64,000 nt of DNA, taken from NCBI GenBank assembly GCA_903932145.1, contig CAIZFE010000034.1:103214-167213 (forward strand). The letters are read 5' to 3'. Both the position numbers and the translations under genes were made by a program. Positions 44,056 through 54,027 of this stretch are shown here, one piece after another; within the stretch, counting starts at the first letter, position 1, and every line of letters begins with the position of its first letter. A model generated the notes under the pieces. The model saw only the letters and a program-made list of their open reading frames with translations, made no database searches and was not told the DNA's origin. This DNA is from an uncultured Rhodopila sp. (GTDB lineage Bacteria > Pseudomonadota > Alphaproteobacteria > Acetobacterales > Acetobacteraceae).

Positions 44056-45151
44056 CGGTGCGAATGCTGTCGCCCCGCCGCATTAGGTCGAATCCTTCGT
44101 TGAATTGTTCGAACGGCAAGACATGGGTGATCAGATCATCGATGTTGATCTTGCCGTCCATGTACCAATCGACGATGCGAGGGACATCGGTGCGTCCACG
44201 CGCGCCGCCGAAAGCTGTGCCCATCCAGGTGCGTCCGGTCACAAGCTGGAACGGCCGCGTGGAGATTTCCTGGCCGGCGCCGGCCACGCCGATGATGATG
44301 GATTTGCCCCAGCCGCGATGCGCGCATTCCAGCGCCTGGCGCATGACTTTCGTGCTGCCGATACATTCGAAGGTGTAATCGGCGCCGCCCTTGGTCAAAT
44401 CAACCAGATAAGGCACCAGATCGCCTTCGACCTCGCTCGGATTCACGAAGTGAGTCATGCCGAATTTTTCCGCGATGGCCTTGCGGCGCGGGTTCAGATC
44501 AACACCGACGATCATTTCCGCGCCGGCCAGCCTCGCACCTTGCAGCACGTTCAGGCCGATGCCGCCGAGACCAAAGACGATCACCTTGGCGCCCGGTTCA
44601 ACCTTCGCCGTATTGATCACGGCGCCGATTCCGGTGGTCACGCCGCAACCGATATAGCAGACCTTTTCGAACGGCGCGTCCGGCCGGATTTTCGCCAGCG
44701 CGATTTCCGGCAGAACCGTGAAGTTCGAGAACGTCGATGTTCCCATGTAATGCATGATCGGTTCTTTGCCCGACGAAAACCGGCTGGTACCGTCAGGCAT
44801 CAGCCCCCTGCCCTGCGTTGCCCGGATAGCCACGCACAGATTGGTTTTGCGCGACAGGCAATACTCGCACTGGCGGCATTCCGGCGTATAGAGCGGAATG
44901 ACATGATCGCCTTTCTTCAGCGACGTAACGCCCGCGCCCACGTCCTGAACGATACCGGCGCCTTCATGGCCCAGAATGGCGGGGAAAATGCCCTCAGGAT
45001 CGGACCCGGACAGGGTGAATTCGTCGGTGTGGCAAATGCCGGTCGCCTTGATCTCGACCAGGACTTCTCCGGCGCGCGGGCCTTCGAGGTCAACGGTTTC
45101 AAGGCTCAGGGCTTTGCCGGCCTGACGAGCGACCGCGGCGCGTGTTTTCAT
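44042..45151 (-). CDS. frmA: S-(hydroxymethyl)glutathione dehydrogenase, class III alcohol dehydrogenase
   Basis: 369 residues from the ATG at 45151. Oxidises S-hydroxymethylglutathione to S-formylglutathione with NAD. Catalytic Zn ligands in [10 protein letters not shown] and [12 protein letters not shown], the structural Zn cysteines in [16 protein letters not shown], and the NAD site [20 protein letters not shown] all match. It is the cytoplasmic formaldehyde-oxidation step that follows XoxF activity. The convergent gfa reading frame is broken (see that entry). Confidence 0.95.
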   Translation of the reverse strand: MKTRAAVARQAGKALSLETVDLEGPRAGEVLVEIKATGICHTDEFTLSGSDPEGIFPAILGHEGAGIVQDVGAGVTSLKKGDHVIPLYTPECRQCEYCLSRKTNLCVAIRATQGRGLMPDGTSRFSSGKEPIMHYMGTSTFSNFTVLPEIALAKIRPDAPFEKVCYIGCGVTTGIGAVINTAKVEPGAKVIVFGLGGIGLNVLQGARLAGAEMIVGVDLNPRRKAIAEKFGMTHFVNPSEVEGDLVPYLVDLTKGGADYTFECIGSTKVMRQALECAHRGWGKSIIIGVAGAGQEISTRPFQLVTGRTWMGTAFGGARGRTDVPRIVDWYMDGKINIDDLITHVLPFEQFNEGFDLMRRGDSIRTVITY

Positions 45152-45359
45152 ACTATTGTTTCTCCCATGGTTGCGGCCGGCCGCCTTGTGCCGCCCGATC
45201 GTGTGGCGGTGGAGCCGCATCAACCTGCACACCCTATCCTGAGTTGAACACCCGGCATAGCGTCAACCGAACGATCACCGGCAAAATCGACCGCGTCCGG
45301 ATTGGCCTGAAGCATCCGGCCGGGTTGCATCCTGGTGATCGCTTGCGTACCCTGGCACC

Positions 45360-45719
45360 ATGGTCAGATCAGCATTGCTTTCAGTCATGGTGCTTGGCAT
45401 CTCGGGCTTCGCGGCAGGCGCCCAACCCACGTCTGTTTCGGCGCAGAACGATTATCCGACCGCCGCGCGGGCGGAATATGTGTTCGCCTGTATGAACAGC
45501 AATGGCAGCACACCGGATGCGTTGAATCGCTGTTCCTGTGCGATCGATACCATAGCCACCGCGGTTCCCTATAAAACCTACGAACAAGCCGAAACCATCC
45601 TGCGCATGCGGCATCAGGCCGGCGGCTACCTGGCGCAGGAATTTCGCATCGCGGTCAGCAATGCCATTCTGGATGAACTCGAGGAAGCCCAGGCGGAAGC
45701 CGACGTAACCTGCTTCTGA
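45360..45719 (+). CDS. Small secreted Cys-containing protein of the C1 module
   Basis: 119 residues with a signal peptide ending near GFAAGAQ. The mature part has four Cys (FACMNSNG, NRCSCAIDT, and the C-terminal VTCF) that could form two disulfides or bind metal. The helical pattern EYVFACMNSNGSTPDALNRC and YEQAETILRMRHQAGG looks conserved-protein-like. It sits between frmA and the SoxYZ-like gene, in the opposite orientation to both; small unknown secreted proteins near xoxF are common in methylotrophs. I cannot name the family. Confidence 0.7.
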   Translation: MVRSALLSVMVLGISGFAAGAQPTSVSAQNDYPTAARAEYVFACMNSNGSTPDALNRCSCAIDTIATAVPYKTYEQAETILRMRHQAGGYLAQEFRIAVSNAILDELEEAQAEADVTCF

Positions 45720-45741
45720 TCGTTCAATCCCGCGCCGAACC

Positions 45742-46566
45742 TCAGGTCGCGGTATGGTCAGCCGGAAACAACCCGCTGAAATGCCTGCCGTCGCTGGCTT
45801 CCCCCTGCACCCGAAAGGCCGCCGCGTTATTCGGTTTGAACCTGAACCTGAAGGCCGGGTTTTCGGCGATCGAAATGCCGGCCTCGATCGCCAGCAGCAG
45901 TTGATCGCCCTGCCAAACCTGCATGGTCTGCAAAAAATCGGCGGCGATATACAAATGGGAGATCTGGTCCATCTGCATCCCGGAGTAGTTGGGGTGCCGG
46001 ATCATCACCTGTGCTTCCCGGCGTCCCGCCGCATCCGGTTCATTCGCCACCGCGAATTCCCGGAACCGGATCGTTCCCTCGGTAATACCGTCACTCGCCT
46101 GTTTCAGCGCCGGGGCGGAACATCCGCCGGCCGCCTTGACGAACCTGGCGACGCTGTAAAACGAGCCATCGGTCATTTCGGCGACGGCATGCATGTTGGT
46201 GTAGTCGTTGACCCGGACCCGGGTGGAAATCCGATCGATCCCTGCGCCGGCGCCCGGCGTGAACGTTGCCGCCATGGGTGCGGGGTTGATGTCGATGATC
46301 AGGGTCAGCCTGGCAACCTGCCGGGCATCGCCGTCCGGGAGCAGGATGGCCAGGTCAACAGGAACCACTGCCGCATCCTCGGCACGGTACGGCGCATTGA
46401 TGCTCAGCACCGATGCACCATCCAGCAACGTGTGCCCCGGAAACAATTGTGCGGCCAGGTCGGCCCATCGGCCGCCGTCGTCTTCAGCCGCCCGGGCGGC
46501 TGGTATGGCGGCGAAAGCGGCGGCCATGCCAGCCGTTTGGGCGAAACCCCTGCGAGTCGTCTCCAT
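45742..46566 (-). CDS. Quinoprotein-dehydrogenase-associated SoxYZ-like carrier
   Basis: 274 residues from the ATG at 46566. A Tat-type signal (TTRRGFAQTAGMAAAFAAIP) is followed by a SoxY-like domain (about 40-145; VPVDLAILLPDGDARQVARL, ending near KAAGGCSAP with the possible carrier Cys) and a SoxZ-like domain (REAQVMIRHPNYSGMQMDQ, then FRFRFKPNNAAAFRVQGEAS). This fused form is known beside PQQ dehydrogenase genes. It follows the metallohydrolase gene by 5 bases. The carried group in this context is not established. Confidence 0.85.
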   Translation of the reverse strand: METTRRGFAQTAGMAAAFAAIPAARAAEDDGGRWADLAAQLFPGHTLLDGASVLSINAPYRAEDAAVVPVDLAILLPDGDARQVARLTLIIDINPAPMAATFTPGAGAGIDRISTRVRVNDYTNMHAVAEMTDGSFYSVARFVKAAGGCSAPALKQASDGITEGTIRFREFAVANEPDAAGRREAQVMIRHPNYSGMQMDQISHLYIAADFLQTMQVWQGDQLLLAIEAGISIAENPAFRFRFKPNNAAAFRVQGEASDGRHFSGLFPADHTAT

Positions 46567-46571
46567 TGCGC

Positions 46572-47525
46572 TCACTCCCATTCCAGTTCGCTGAAAACCG
46601 AGGTTGCGTTCCGCCGGTTGTAGTCATCGAACAGCCGCCAGCGATCCTGCTCCGACATCCCGATCGTATCAACCGCTCGGGCCAGGGGCACGCCTGCCGC
46701 GATTGCGGTGCGCGCGTCGCGCTGGATTGTCAGCAAGTAGCGCCTGGTATCCGCAACGGCCTCCGGCCAGGGCGCCACACGGCGGCCATGCCCTGGCACG
46801 ACAACGGTCGCCGGTAACGATGAAAGCCCGTCCAGCAAGGCCAGCCAGCCCTTTACGCCACCATCAACGACCGGGACGTGATCCAGAAACACCAGGTCGC
46901 CGGCAAACAAAATACCGGTCTGCTCGTCCAGCACGGTCAGGTCGCAATCGGAATGTGCCGGCGGCGGCCAGGCAGTCAGTCGCAGCTTGCGGTCGCCGAG
47001 ATCCAGTTCCGTGGTGGCATTCACCAGTAGGCTCGGCGTCACCAGCCTGACCGCATCCATGGCATCGGCACCGAGAATGTCGCGAAAAGCGTGCATATAG
47101 AAGGGTCCATGCGCACGGATCGAAGCCGGCAAATTATGATGCCCCACGAAAACCACCCCGGGCGCTTCCAGGGCGGCGTCGCCAAAGATGTGATCGGGGT
47201 GTTCGTGAGTGTTGATCACATATAGCAGAGGCTTGTCCGTCACCCGCCGCAGCGCGGCGAGCAAAGCCGTGCCGGTGACCGCGCTGCCGCCGGTGTCGAT
47301 AACGGCCGCGGCCTCCTTGCCGACGACAATGCCGAGATTGGCGATGTCGCCCATGTTTTGCTTTGTCGTCAGAGACACCTCACCGAAGTGAACGTAGGTG
47401 CCGCCGGCAACTTGTTCAACGAACGAATCCGGTCCACCTGCGAAGGCGAATGTGGCCCCGGCCAAATAGAACGACAGCAATCCGATCGCAAATCGGACGA
47501 TAAATCCGGACAGGTCCCATTGCAT
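46572..47525 (-). CDS. Metallo-beta-lactamase-fold hydrolase of the quinoprotein relay group
   Basis: 317 residues with an N-terminal membrane/signal segment (FAIGLLSFYLAGATFAFAGG). The MBL signature INTHEHPDHIFGD (about residue 105) gives the HxHxDH ligands, followed by VFVGHHNLPASI, PPAHSDCDLTVLDEQTGILF and VPGHGR. SoxH-related members near PQQ dehydrogenases are annotated as quinoprotein relay system zinc metallohydrolases. It pairs with the SoxYZ-like carrier in one operon and is divergent from xoxF. Confidence 0.87.
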   Translation of the reverse strand: MQWDLSGFIVRFAIGLLSFYLAGATFAFAGGPDSFVEQVAGGTYVHFGEVSLTTKQNMGDIANLGIVVGKEAAAVIDTGGSAVTGTALLAALRRVTDKPLLYVINTHEHPDHIFGDAALEAPGVVFVGHHNLPASIRAHGPFYMHAFRDILGADAMDAVRLVTPSLLVNATTELDLGDRKLRLTAWPPPAHSDCDLTVLDEQTGILFAGDLVFLDHVPVVDGGVKGWLALLDGLSSLPATVVVPGHGRRVAPWPEAVADTRRYLLTIQRDARTAIAAGVPLARAVDTIGMSEQDRWRLFDDYNRRNATSVFSELEWE

Positions 47526-47933
47526 AGGGTGAGTCCTTATACAGATGGTCTACTCAAGGCAAGACGACAAAGGTTTCACATTGGTATAGCACCCGCTCCG
47601 GCTCCCTGACTGGCCAGCGGGCGGACGGATATCCCGCCAACGATGCTGCGTCGCAACATGCTTTCTGCGTCCTTTTTGCGGAAATGCCTGCTACTGGGGG
47701 TTGCCGATAACCGGTGAGCGTAATAAGACGGATTCGCAGCCGATTTGATGCAACCGCAACGGCGCGGGAGGTCGGGAAAACAACGTACTTCATGGTGGTA
47801 TCTCCCAAGGTGAATCGCGCCGAAGGCGGGTTAACCGGCAATTGTACACTGTTGAAACATTGCCCGCGGATGCGGCCGGCGCAACCAGTTGATTTTTTCC
47901 GACGAATATCCAAAAAATAAAAGGGAACGTGGC
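47526..47933. other. Divergent control region of xoxF
   Basis: About 410 bases between the metallohydrolase gene (minus) and xoxF (plus). I see no convincing gene; frames at 47554-47913 (minus) and 47714-47920 (plus) are compositional. An AAAAGGGAA ribosome site lies at 47920-47928. No clear -10/-35 pair could be chosen, consistent with activator-dependent control. Confidence 0.5.
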
Positions 47934-49718
47934 ATGAAAAAATGGGATTTCAAGGCGCTTTTGGCGGCGGGGATACTTGTATCGTCTGCATCGCTGGCGC
48001 AGCCGTCTGGCAAGGACTGGTCGACTCCGGCAGGCAACGTGGCTGGACAGCGCTATTCCTCGCTCAGCCAGATTAATGCCGGTAACGTCAGCAAGCTACA
48101 GGTCGCCTGGACCTTTTCAACCGGCGTTCTGCGCGGCCATGAAGGCCAGCCGCTGGTCGTCGGCGACATCATGTACGTGCATTCCCCGTTCCCCAACACG
48201 GTGTTCGCCCTGGACCTGAGTCACGAGGGAAAGATTCTTTGGAAATACGAGCCGAAGCAAGACCCGAATGTTATTCCGGTCATGTGCTGCGATACCGTCA
48301 ACCGCGGTGTTGCTTATGGCGATGGCAAGATCTTCCTGCATCAGGCCGACACCACCCTGGTCGCGCTTGATGCGAAAACCGGCGCCGTGCTGTGGTCGGT
48401 GAAGACCGACGATCCGTCCAAGGGCGCGACCGGCACCGATGCGCCGTTGGTGGTCAAGGACAAGGTGTATGTCGGTGTGTCCGGCGGTGAATTCGGCGTG
48501 CGCGGTTGGCTGGCGGCCTACAATATCGCAGACGGCAAGCAGGTGTGGCGTGGCTATTCTATGGGCCCCGACAGCGACACGCTGATCGATCCCGTCAAGA
48601 CCACCAACCTGGGCAAGCCCGTCGGTCCTGATGCCGGCACCAACACCTGGCAGGGTGATCAGTGGAAAATCGGCGGCGGCGCGACCTGGGGCTGGAAGTC
48701 CTATGATCCGGCGTCGAACCTGATCTTCTACGGTTCCGGCAATCCGTCCACCTGGAACCCGAAGCAGCGTCCCGGCGACAATCGTTTCTCGATGACGATC
48801 TGGGCGCGCAACGCCGACACCGGCGCGGTCAAGTGGGTTTACCAGATGACCCCGCATGACCAGTGGGATTATGACGGCGTCAACGAAATGGTGCTGGCCG
48901 ATCAGGATATCGGCGGCAAGCCGCGTCATCTTCTGGTGCATTTTGACCGTAACGGCTTCGGCTATACGCTCGATCGCGACACCGGCGCCTTGCTGGTCGC
49001 CGAGAAATTCGATCCGGCGGTGAACTGGGCTTCGAAAGTCGATATGGACCCGAAAAGCCCGACCTATGGCCGTCCGTTGGTGCTGCCGCAATACTCGACC
49101 GAACATAATGGTGAGGACGTGAACAGCACCAACATTTGCCCCGCCGCGCTTGGATCGAAAGACGAACAGCCTGCCGCCTTCTCCCCGAAGACCGGTCTGT
49201 TCTACGTGCCGACCAACCATGTCTGCATGGACTACGAGCCGTTCCGGGTGTCCTACACCGCCGGTCAGCCCTATGTCGGCGCGACGCTGGCGATGTATCC
49301 GCCGAAGGGCGATACCAACATGGGCAACTTCATTGCCTGGGATGCCCGTACCGGCAAGATCGCCTGGTCGGACCCTGAGCAGTTCTCCGTTTGGTCGGGC
49401 GCGCTGGCGACATCCGGCGACGTTGTGTTCTATGGCACGCTGGAAGGCTACCTGAAGGCCGTCGATGCGAAAACCGGCAAGCTGCTGTATAAGTTCAAGA
49501 CGCCGTCGGGCATTATCGGCAACGTCATGACCTATGAGCATGCCGGCAAGCAATACGTCGCCGTGCTGTCGGGCGTCGGAGGTTGGGCCGGTATCGGCCT
49601 CGCCGCCGGTCTGACTGATCCGCATGCAGGTCTGGGTGCGGTCGGTGGGTACGCCGCTTTGAACCAGTACACGTCGCTGGGCGGTTCTCTGACGGTGTTT
49701 GCTCTGCCGCAGAACTAA
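47934..49718 (+). CDS. xoxF: Lanthanide-dependent PQQ methanol dehydrogenase XoxF
   Basis: 594 residues with a signal peptide cut near ASLAQ. Oxidises methanol, and in many XoxF also formaldehyde, in the periplasm using PQQ. The adjacent Cys pair over the PQQ is in [11 protein letters not shown] (residues 118-119). Metal ligands: Glu186 (SGGEFG), Asn270 (GSGNPS) and Asp312 with the extra Asp314 in WDYDGVN; that second Asp marks lanthanide use, where calcium-type MxaF has Ala. Beta-propeller W-motifs repeat throughout. No mxaI small-subunit gene is present, as expected for XoxF. xoxG and xoxJ follow. Confidence 0.97.
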   Translation: MKKWDFKALLAAGILVSSASLAQPSGKDWSTPAGNVAGQRYSSLSQINAGNVSKLQVAWTFSTGVLRGHEGQPLVVGDIMYVHSPFPNTVFALDLSHEGKILWKYEPKQDPNVIPVMCCDTVNRGVAYGDGKIFLHQADTTLVALDAKTGAVLWSVKTDDPSKGATGTDAPLVVKDKVYVGVSGGEFGVRGWLAAYNIADGKQVWRGYSMGPDSDTLIDPVKTTNLGKPVGPDAGTNTWQGDQWKIGGGATWGWKSYDPASNLIFYGSGNPSTWNPKQRPGDNRFSMTIWARNADTGAVKWVYQMTPHDQWDYDGVNEMVLADQDIGGKPRHLLVHFDRNGFGYTLDRDTGALLVAEKFDPAVNWASKVDMDPKSPTYGRPLVLPQYSTEHNGEDVNSTNICPAALGSKDEQPAAFSPKTGLFYVPTNHVCMDYEPFRVSYTAGQPYVGATLAMYPPKGDTNMGNFIAWDARTGKIAWSDPEQFSVWSGALATSGDVVFYGTLEGYLKAVDAKTGKLLYKFKTPSGIIGNVMTYEHAGKQYVAVLSGVGGWAGIGLAAGLTDPHAGLGAVGGYAALNQYTSLGGSLTVFALPQN

Positions 49719-49744
49719 CTCCACTTTAACGTCTGGCTATCTTG

Positions 49745-49779
49745 GGGCCGGTGCCGCGGATGATACCGTGCACCGGCCC
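49745..49779 (+). terminator. Hairpin between xoxF and xoxG
   Basis: Perfect 10-base GC-rich arms (49745-49754 and 49770-49779) with a 15-base loop are followed by TGTTATCTTTC. Located 26 bases after the xoxF stop. It may terminate most xoxF transcripts or protect the 3' end, setting xoxF above xoxGJ. Confidence 0.7.
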
Positions 49780-49812
49780 TGTTATCTTTCACACCGGCGA
49801 AGGGTGAGTGGC

Positions 49813-50331
49813 GTGAATCTGCTATTACGTGCAGTCCCGGCTTTGGCTTTATTGGTTTGTTGCACGGCGGGCGTGGCCCGGGCGGATGGTTCGGGCGACC
49901 CGGCCGCGGTCAGTTCGGAGGATGGCAAATACGCCGATAAGGATGGCACCGCGACCTACAAGATTTCCGAGGGCGGCAAGGTCGATTTCTATAGCTATAT
50001 CGGCTTCGTTCGTTATTCGGCGAATTGCCTGCAATGCCACGGCCCCGACGGTCTGGGGTCCACTTACGCGCCATCTTTGGTCAATTCGCTTAAGACGCTC
50101 AGCTATGTCGATGTGCTGACCACCGTGGCCGGCGGCAAAAAAGACGTATCGGAGGCGCAAACCCTGGTGATGCCGGCGCTGGGCGAGAACAAGAATGTGA
50201 TGTGTTATATTGACGCGATCTATATCTACCTGCGTGGCCGGTCGAACGATGCGATTGGCCGCGGCCGTCCGCAGGCCCACGAGCCTAGGCCGGCGGCCTT
50301 TTCCGAGGCAGAAGATAGCTGCATGAAATGA
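49813..50331 (+). CDS. xoxG: Cytochrome c, electron acceptor of XoxF
   Basis: 172 residues from a GTG at 49813, preceded by AAGGG at 8-base spacing, with a signal peptide (LLLRAVPALALLVCCTAGVA). One c-type heme site CLQCH (residues 72-76); a possible Met axial ligand is in TLVMPALG. The IDAIYIYLRGRSNDAIGRGRP stretch is typical of cytochrome cL/XoxG. It takes electrons from PQQH2 in XoxF. Overlaps xoxJ by 4 bases. The GTG at 49804 is an alternative start. Confidence 0.9.
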   Translation: MNLLLRAVPALALLVCCTAGVARADGSGDPAAVSSEDGKYADKDGTATYKISEGGKVDFYSYIGFVRYSANCLQCHGPDGLGSTYAPSLVNSLKTLSYVDVLTTVAGGKKDVSEAQTLVMPALGENKNVMCYIDAIYIYLRGRSNDAIGRGRPQAHEPRPAAFSEAEDSCMK

Positions 50332-51182
50332 CATATTCCATTGTGACGCATCTTTGCCGAGCGGCTGCCCTGGGGTGGCTGTTCGGCTTCGCCGCACACC
50401 CAGCCTCCGCCCAGGCCCCCGGCCTGGGTGCCTCGCTCGAACTGGTCGATCCGAACGTGTTACGGGTCTGTGCCGATCCGCGCAGTCTGCCGTTTTCGAA
50501 TGAGGCGCATGAAGGTTTCGAGGATAAACTGGCCGAGTGGCTGGCCGCGAAACTGGGCAAGACTGTTGCTTACACGTACTATCCCCGTGCAACCGGCTTC
50601 GTCCGTCAGACGCTGAACGCCCTTAAATGCGACATTATCATGGGCGATGCCCGGGGCAATGAACTGGAGCAGACCACCAACCCGTACTATCATTCCTATT
50701 ATGCTTTTGTGACGCAGACCGGACGCGGACTGGACAACGTGCAATCGCTGGCCGATCCGCGCCTGAAGGGCAAACACATTGGGATTATCGCCGGCACGCC
50801 GCCGGCGACGGTGCTGGCAGTCAACGGGCTGATCGCCGATGCGAAGCCGTTCCAACTGATGGTGGACACGCGTTATGACGCGCCGTCCAGCGCGATGATC
50901 GCGGAAATTGCCGCCGGAACCCTGGATGCGGGCATTCTGTGGGGGCCGATCGGCGGCTATTACGCCAGACATGCGCCGGTTCCCCTGACCGGCATCCCGC
51001 TGCTGCATGAGCAAGGCGTGCAGATGGATTTTCGCATCTCGATGGGGGTGCGGCGCACCGACCAGGACTGGAAGCGGACATTGAATCGCCTGATCGCGGG
51101 CAATCAGAACAATATCAACAAAATCCTGCTGGATTACGGTGTGCCGATCGTCGATGACAAGGGCGAACCGATCACGCAATGA
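50328..51182 (+). CDS. xoxJ: Periplasmic binding-protein-like accessory XoxJ
   Basis: 284 residues with a signal peptide cut near ASAQ. Family 3 binding-protein fold: LRVCADPRSLPFSNEAHEG, AYTYYPRATGFVRQTLNA, IIMGDARGNELEQTTNPYY and GIPLLHEQGVQMDFRISMGVRRTD. MxaJ/XoxJ proteins are needed for quinoprotein maturation or activation rather than solute uptake. Coupled to xoxG by an ATGA overlap; the next gene converges 4 bases after its stop. Confidence 0.9.
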   Translation: MTYSIVTHLCRAAALGWLFGFAAHPASAQAPGLGASLELVDPNVLRVCADPRSLPFSNEAHEGFEDKLAEWLAAKLGKTVAYTYYPRATGFVRQTLNALKCDIIMGDARGNELEQTTNPYYHSYYAFVTQTGRGLDNVQSLADPRLKGKHIGIIAGTPPATVLAVNGLIADAKPFQLMVDTRYDAPSSAMIAEIAAGTLDAGILWGPIGGYYARHAPVPLTGIPLLHEQGVQMDFRISMGVRRTDQDWKRTLNRLIAGNQNNINKILLDYGVPIVDDKGEPITQ

Positions 51183-51186
51183 CCGG

Positions 51187-51795
51187 TTATTCCAGGTGTT
51201 CCTGGATGGCTTTCCCAAGCATGAAGAAGCGTTGTTCGATCAGGCCGGGGACTTCACAGGCGAAGCGCAGTTCCCGGCTCCGGGATTCGAACAGTTGTTG
51301 ATCCCACAGCAGACGTTGCGTGATGTCGGCGACCTTGGCGTCGTCGGCCGGGGCGGCGGTTTGCGCGGCGCGCAGTGATGCGCCCTCCTGGCGCAGACCC
51401 TCCGCCAGGGCTTTTTGCCGCTGGCCGAAACGGTCCAGTCCGGCAACCACGGCGACATGTTCGTGATTCAGGGTTGTAAACACTCCGGTCATGAGGCCGG
51501 ACAGTTTTTGATCTTTATCTTGCCGCAGGGTTTCGGAGAAGTCGGCGACGCTGCGGACGGCCTGATCCACCGGAACGCGGCGCTGGCGAACGCTTTCGAC
51601 AAGCAAAACGACCGCTGTATCGTCCTGCCAGCGTGTTTCCGCCAATGCGGGCACGGGATTGGCCCAGACGGACGCGATCGACAGTTCCGCGACCTTCGGC
51701 TGCTGGCACGGCCAATCCGGATCGACATTGCTCGGCGCCGCGCGTCCGGTTTGCACGGCCGAGGCCAGCAGCAGCCCCCACAGGACTGGTTTCAC
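51187..51795 (-). CDS. Secreted protein of unknown function beside xoxJ
   Basis: 202 residues from a GTG at 51795, chosen because GGAGA precedes it and a signal peptide (KPVLWGLLLASAVQTGRA) then starts correctly. The mature protein begins PDWPCQQPKVAEL and has a second Cys in FACEVPGLIEQRFF near the end, with long amphipathic helices between (ALAEGLRQEGASLRAAQT). It is convergent with xoxJ. I have the impression that similar proteins occur near methanol dehydrogenase loci, but I cannot name a family. Confidence 0.7.
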   Translation of the reverse strand: MKPVLWGLLLASAVQTGRAAPSNVDPDWPCQQPKVAELSIASVWANPVPALAETRWQDDTAVVLLVESVRQRRVPVDQAVRSVADFSETLRQDKDQKLSGLMTGVFTTLNHEHVAVVAGLDRFGQRQKALAEGLRQEGASLRAAQTAAPADDAKVADITQRLLWDQQLFESRSRELRFACEVPGLIEQRFFMLGKAIQEHLE

Positions 51796-52131
51796 GTTTG
51801 TTTCTCCGTTTGGAATCGATCCTAGCCGGGTCTGCCCGGTAGTGAAATGCTTTGGATGCATCGGGCGGGCGGCGTTTCATTGAGCCAAGGCGGATCGAGC
51901 GAGAAAGGCGCACCGAGCGATGGCGTTTTTCGGGCAATCGATCGAAGCGTAGCTGAGGCTCGTTAGCCCCGAAACCCCCTGCAATTTTTTCGCTTGCCTC
52001 ATTTTGCGGCTGTGCTAACTACCCATCCCTGCCTGCCACCTTGGCTGCGGCGAGGTGAGTGGCGTGCGGGGCTTCGCTTGGCCCGATTCATGCGGCGGCG
52101 CCGACCAACCTTAATTACAGAGTAGGAATGC
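51796..52131. other. Gap before the CDP-sugar cluster
   Basis: About 335 bases with no convincing gene. It should hold the promoter of rfbF; a TTGCCT-N16-TAACTA pair near 51995-52022 is too weak to call. The region around 51970-52020 is AT-richer than the flanks. Confidence 0.4.
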
Positions 52132-52911
52132 ATGATCAAGGGCGTGAAGGTCGTCATCCTGGCTGGCGGCAAGGGAACTCGGCTGGCCGAAGAGACTACG
52201 GAACGACCCAAGCCAATGGTTGAAATCGGCGGGCGGCCGATCCTGTGGCACATCATGAAATCCTATCTTCATTATGGCGTTCAGGATTTCGTTATCTGCA
52301 CGGGCTACCTGGGCCACAAGATCAAAGAGTATTTCCTGAATTACGCCTACCAGCACGCTGACATCACGATCGGTCATGATGGCAAGATATTCGTGCATGA
52401 AAGTTACGCCGAACCCTGGGCCGTCACGTTGGTGAACACCGGCGAAGAGACCATGACCGGCGGCCGTCTGAAGCGCGTCCGCGACTACGTTGCCAATGAC
52501 CCGTATTTTTGCATGACGTACGGCGATGGGGTCTCCGACGTTGATATCGCAGCCTCAATTGCCTTCCATGAGGCTCACGGCCGCCTCGCAACGGTGACCG
52601 CCGTTCGGCCCAACGCCCGGTTCGGCGCGCTGGAACTGCAGGGCGACTCGGTAACCGCGTTCATCGAAAAGCCGACCGAGGAAGGCGGCCTGATCAATGG
52701 CGGCTTCTTCGTGCTGTCGCCAAAGACGCTGGACTACGTCACCGGCGACAGAACGCTCTGGGAAGAAGAGCCCCTGCGGGATCTGGCGCGTGACGGACAG
52801 TTGCAGGCTTTCCGCCACGAAGGCTTCTGGCAACCGATGGATACCGTACGGGACCGCAACCACCTGGAGCGGCTGTGGCAGGCCGGCGCCCCTTGGCGGA
52901 AGTGGAAATGA
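52132..52911 (+). CDS. rfbF: Glucose-1-phosphate cytidylyltransferase
   Basis: 259 residues; makes CDP-glucose from CTP and glucose 1-phosphate. The nucleotidyltransferase signature VVILAGGKGTRLAEETTERP with KPMVEIGGRPILWHIM follows the start; YGDGVSDVD carries the metal-binding Asp, and the C-terminus has EGFWQPMDTVRDRNHLE typical of RfbF. A TAGGAA ribosome site lies before the ATG at 52132. First gene of the CDP-sugar cluster; overlaps rfbG by 4 bases. Confidence 0.96.
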   Translation: MIKGVKVVILAGGKGTRLAEETTERPKPMVEIGGRPILWHIMKSYLHYGVQDFVICTGYLGHKIKEYFLNYAYQHADITIGHDGKIFVHESYAEPWAVTLVNTGEETMTGGRLKRVRDYVANDPYFCMTYGDGVSDVDIAASIAFHEAHGRLATVTAVRPNARFGALELQGDSVTAFIEKPTEEGGLINGGFFVLSPKTLDYVTGDRTLWEEEPLRDLARDGQLQAFRHEGFWQPMDTVRDRNHLERLWQAGAPWRKWK

Positions 52912-53978
52912 GGACGCCGGATCAGGCATTCTGGAGCCGTCAACGCGTCTTCCTCACCGGCCACACCGGCTTCAAAGGCGGTTGGCTGGCAATTTGGCTC
53001 CGGATGCTCGGTGCCGAGGTATATGGGTACGCACTCGCCCCGGACACGTCTCCGGCCCTGTTCGAAGCGGCCGGAATCGACGGACTGCTGCAAAGCGATT
53101 TTGCCGATATTAACGAACCGTCTCGGCTGACCGCCGCCGTCGCCGGGTTTCGGCCGTCCATCGTCATTCACATGGCGGCACAGCCGTTGGTGCGCCGTTC
53201 CTATGCCGAACCGCGCGAGACATTTGCGACCAATCTGTTGGGAACCGTGAATGTGCTGGAGGCTGTGCGTACGACGCCCGGCATAGGCGCGGCGTTTGTT
53301 GTAACCACCGACAAGTGCTACGAAAATCTGGAGAATGGCCGCCCCTACCGTGAAACCGACCGGTTAGGCGGACGCGATCCCTATAGCGCCAGCAAGGCCT
53401 GCACCGAGATCGCCACCCAGTCCTATTTCTGGTCCTTTTTCAAAGCGTCCGAATGCGGCCTGGCGAGCGGCCGAGCGGGAAACGTGATTGGCGGCGGCGA
53501 TTGGTCGGTGGATCGATTGGTGCCGGATCTGGTGCGGGCATTCCAGGCCAATCAGCCGGCGGTTCTACGGAATCCGGACGCCACGCGCCCTTGGCAGCAT
53601 GTGCTGGAACCGCTGAACGGCTATCTGCTGGCCGTTGAGAGCATTTTCGCCCGACCCGGCGCGTCACCCGCATCGTGGAATTTCGGCCCCGATACGGCTG
53701 GAAACCAGAGCGTCGGGGATGTCGCCTCAGCGGCAGCGTCAGCCTGGGGACCGAGTGCCACAATCGTCGTCCGCCGCAATCCCAATGAACCGCACGAGGC
53801 GACGCTGCTGAGTGTCGATAGTGCCAAGGCCCGGACCGACCTGAATTGGTCGCCACGCTGGGGGTTCGACGAGGCGATCCGCCGAACCGTCCTATGGTAC
53901 CATGAGTTTTATCGCGGCGCTGATGCGCGCCTGCTGTGCCAACAGCAGATAGAAGCTTTCGTGGCGACCTCCGCTTGA
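52908..53978 (+). CDS. rfbG: CDP-glucose 4,6-dehydratase
   Basis: 356 residues of the extended SDR family. Converts CDP-glucose to CDP-4-keto-6-deoxyglucose. NAD-binding [26 protein letters not shown], catalytic [12 protein letters not shown] (Tyr-x3-Lys) and [21 protein letters not shown] are the classic RfbG pattern. The ATG overlaps the rfbF stop (ATGA). Feeds rfbH. Confidence 0.96.
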   Translation: MRTPDQAFWSRQRVFLTGHTGFKGGWLAIWLRMLGAEVYGYALAPDTSPALFEAAGIDGLLQSDFADINEPSRLTAAVAGFRPSIVIHMAAQPLVRRSYAEPRETFATNLLGTVNVLEAVRTTPGIGAAFVVTTDKCYENLENGRPYRETDRLGGRDPYSASKACTEIATQSYFWSFFKASECGLASGRAGNVIGGGDWSVDRLVPDLVRAFQANQPAVLRNPDATRPWQHVLEPLNGYLLAVESIFARPGASPASWNFGPDTAGNQSVGDVASAAASAWGPSATIVVRRNPNEPHEATLLSVDSAKARTDLNWSPRWGFDEAIRRTVLWYHEFYRGADARLLCQQQIEAFVATSA

Positions 53979-54027
53979 TTCAGTTCAGGCTCGATCGCCC
54001 CTACCCAATTTCGCACGAGGCTGGACC

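Noticed and set aside
44105..45247. 380-codon plus-strand frame opposite frmA
   Set aside because: Arg/Asp/His-rich antisense frame with no domain pattern.
47554..47913. Possible 119-residue minus-strand gene in the xoxF upstream region
   Set aside because: No family pattern, no ribosome site, and it spans the expected xoxF promoter.
48117..49724. 535-codon minus-strand frame opposite xoxF
   Set aside because: An antisense shadow; xoxF has every catalytic residue on the plus strand.
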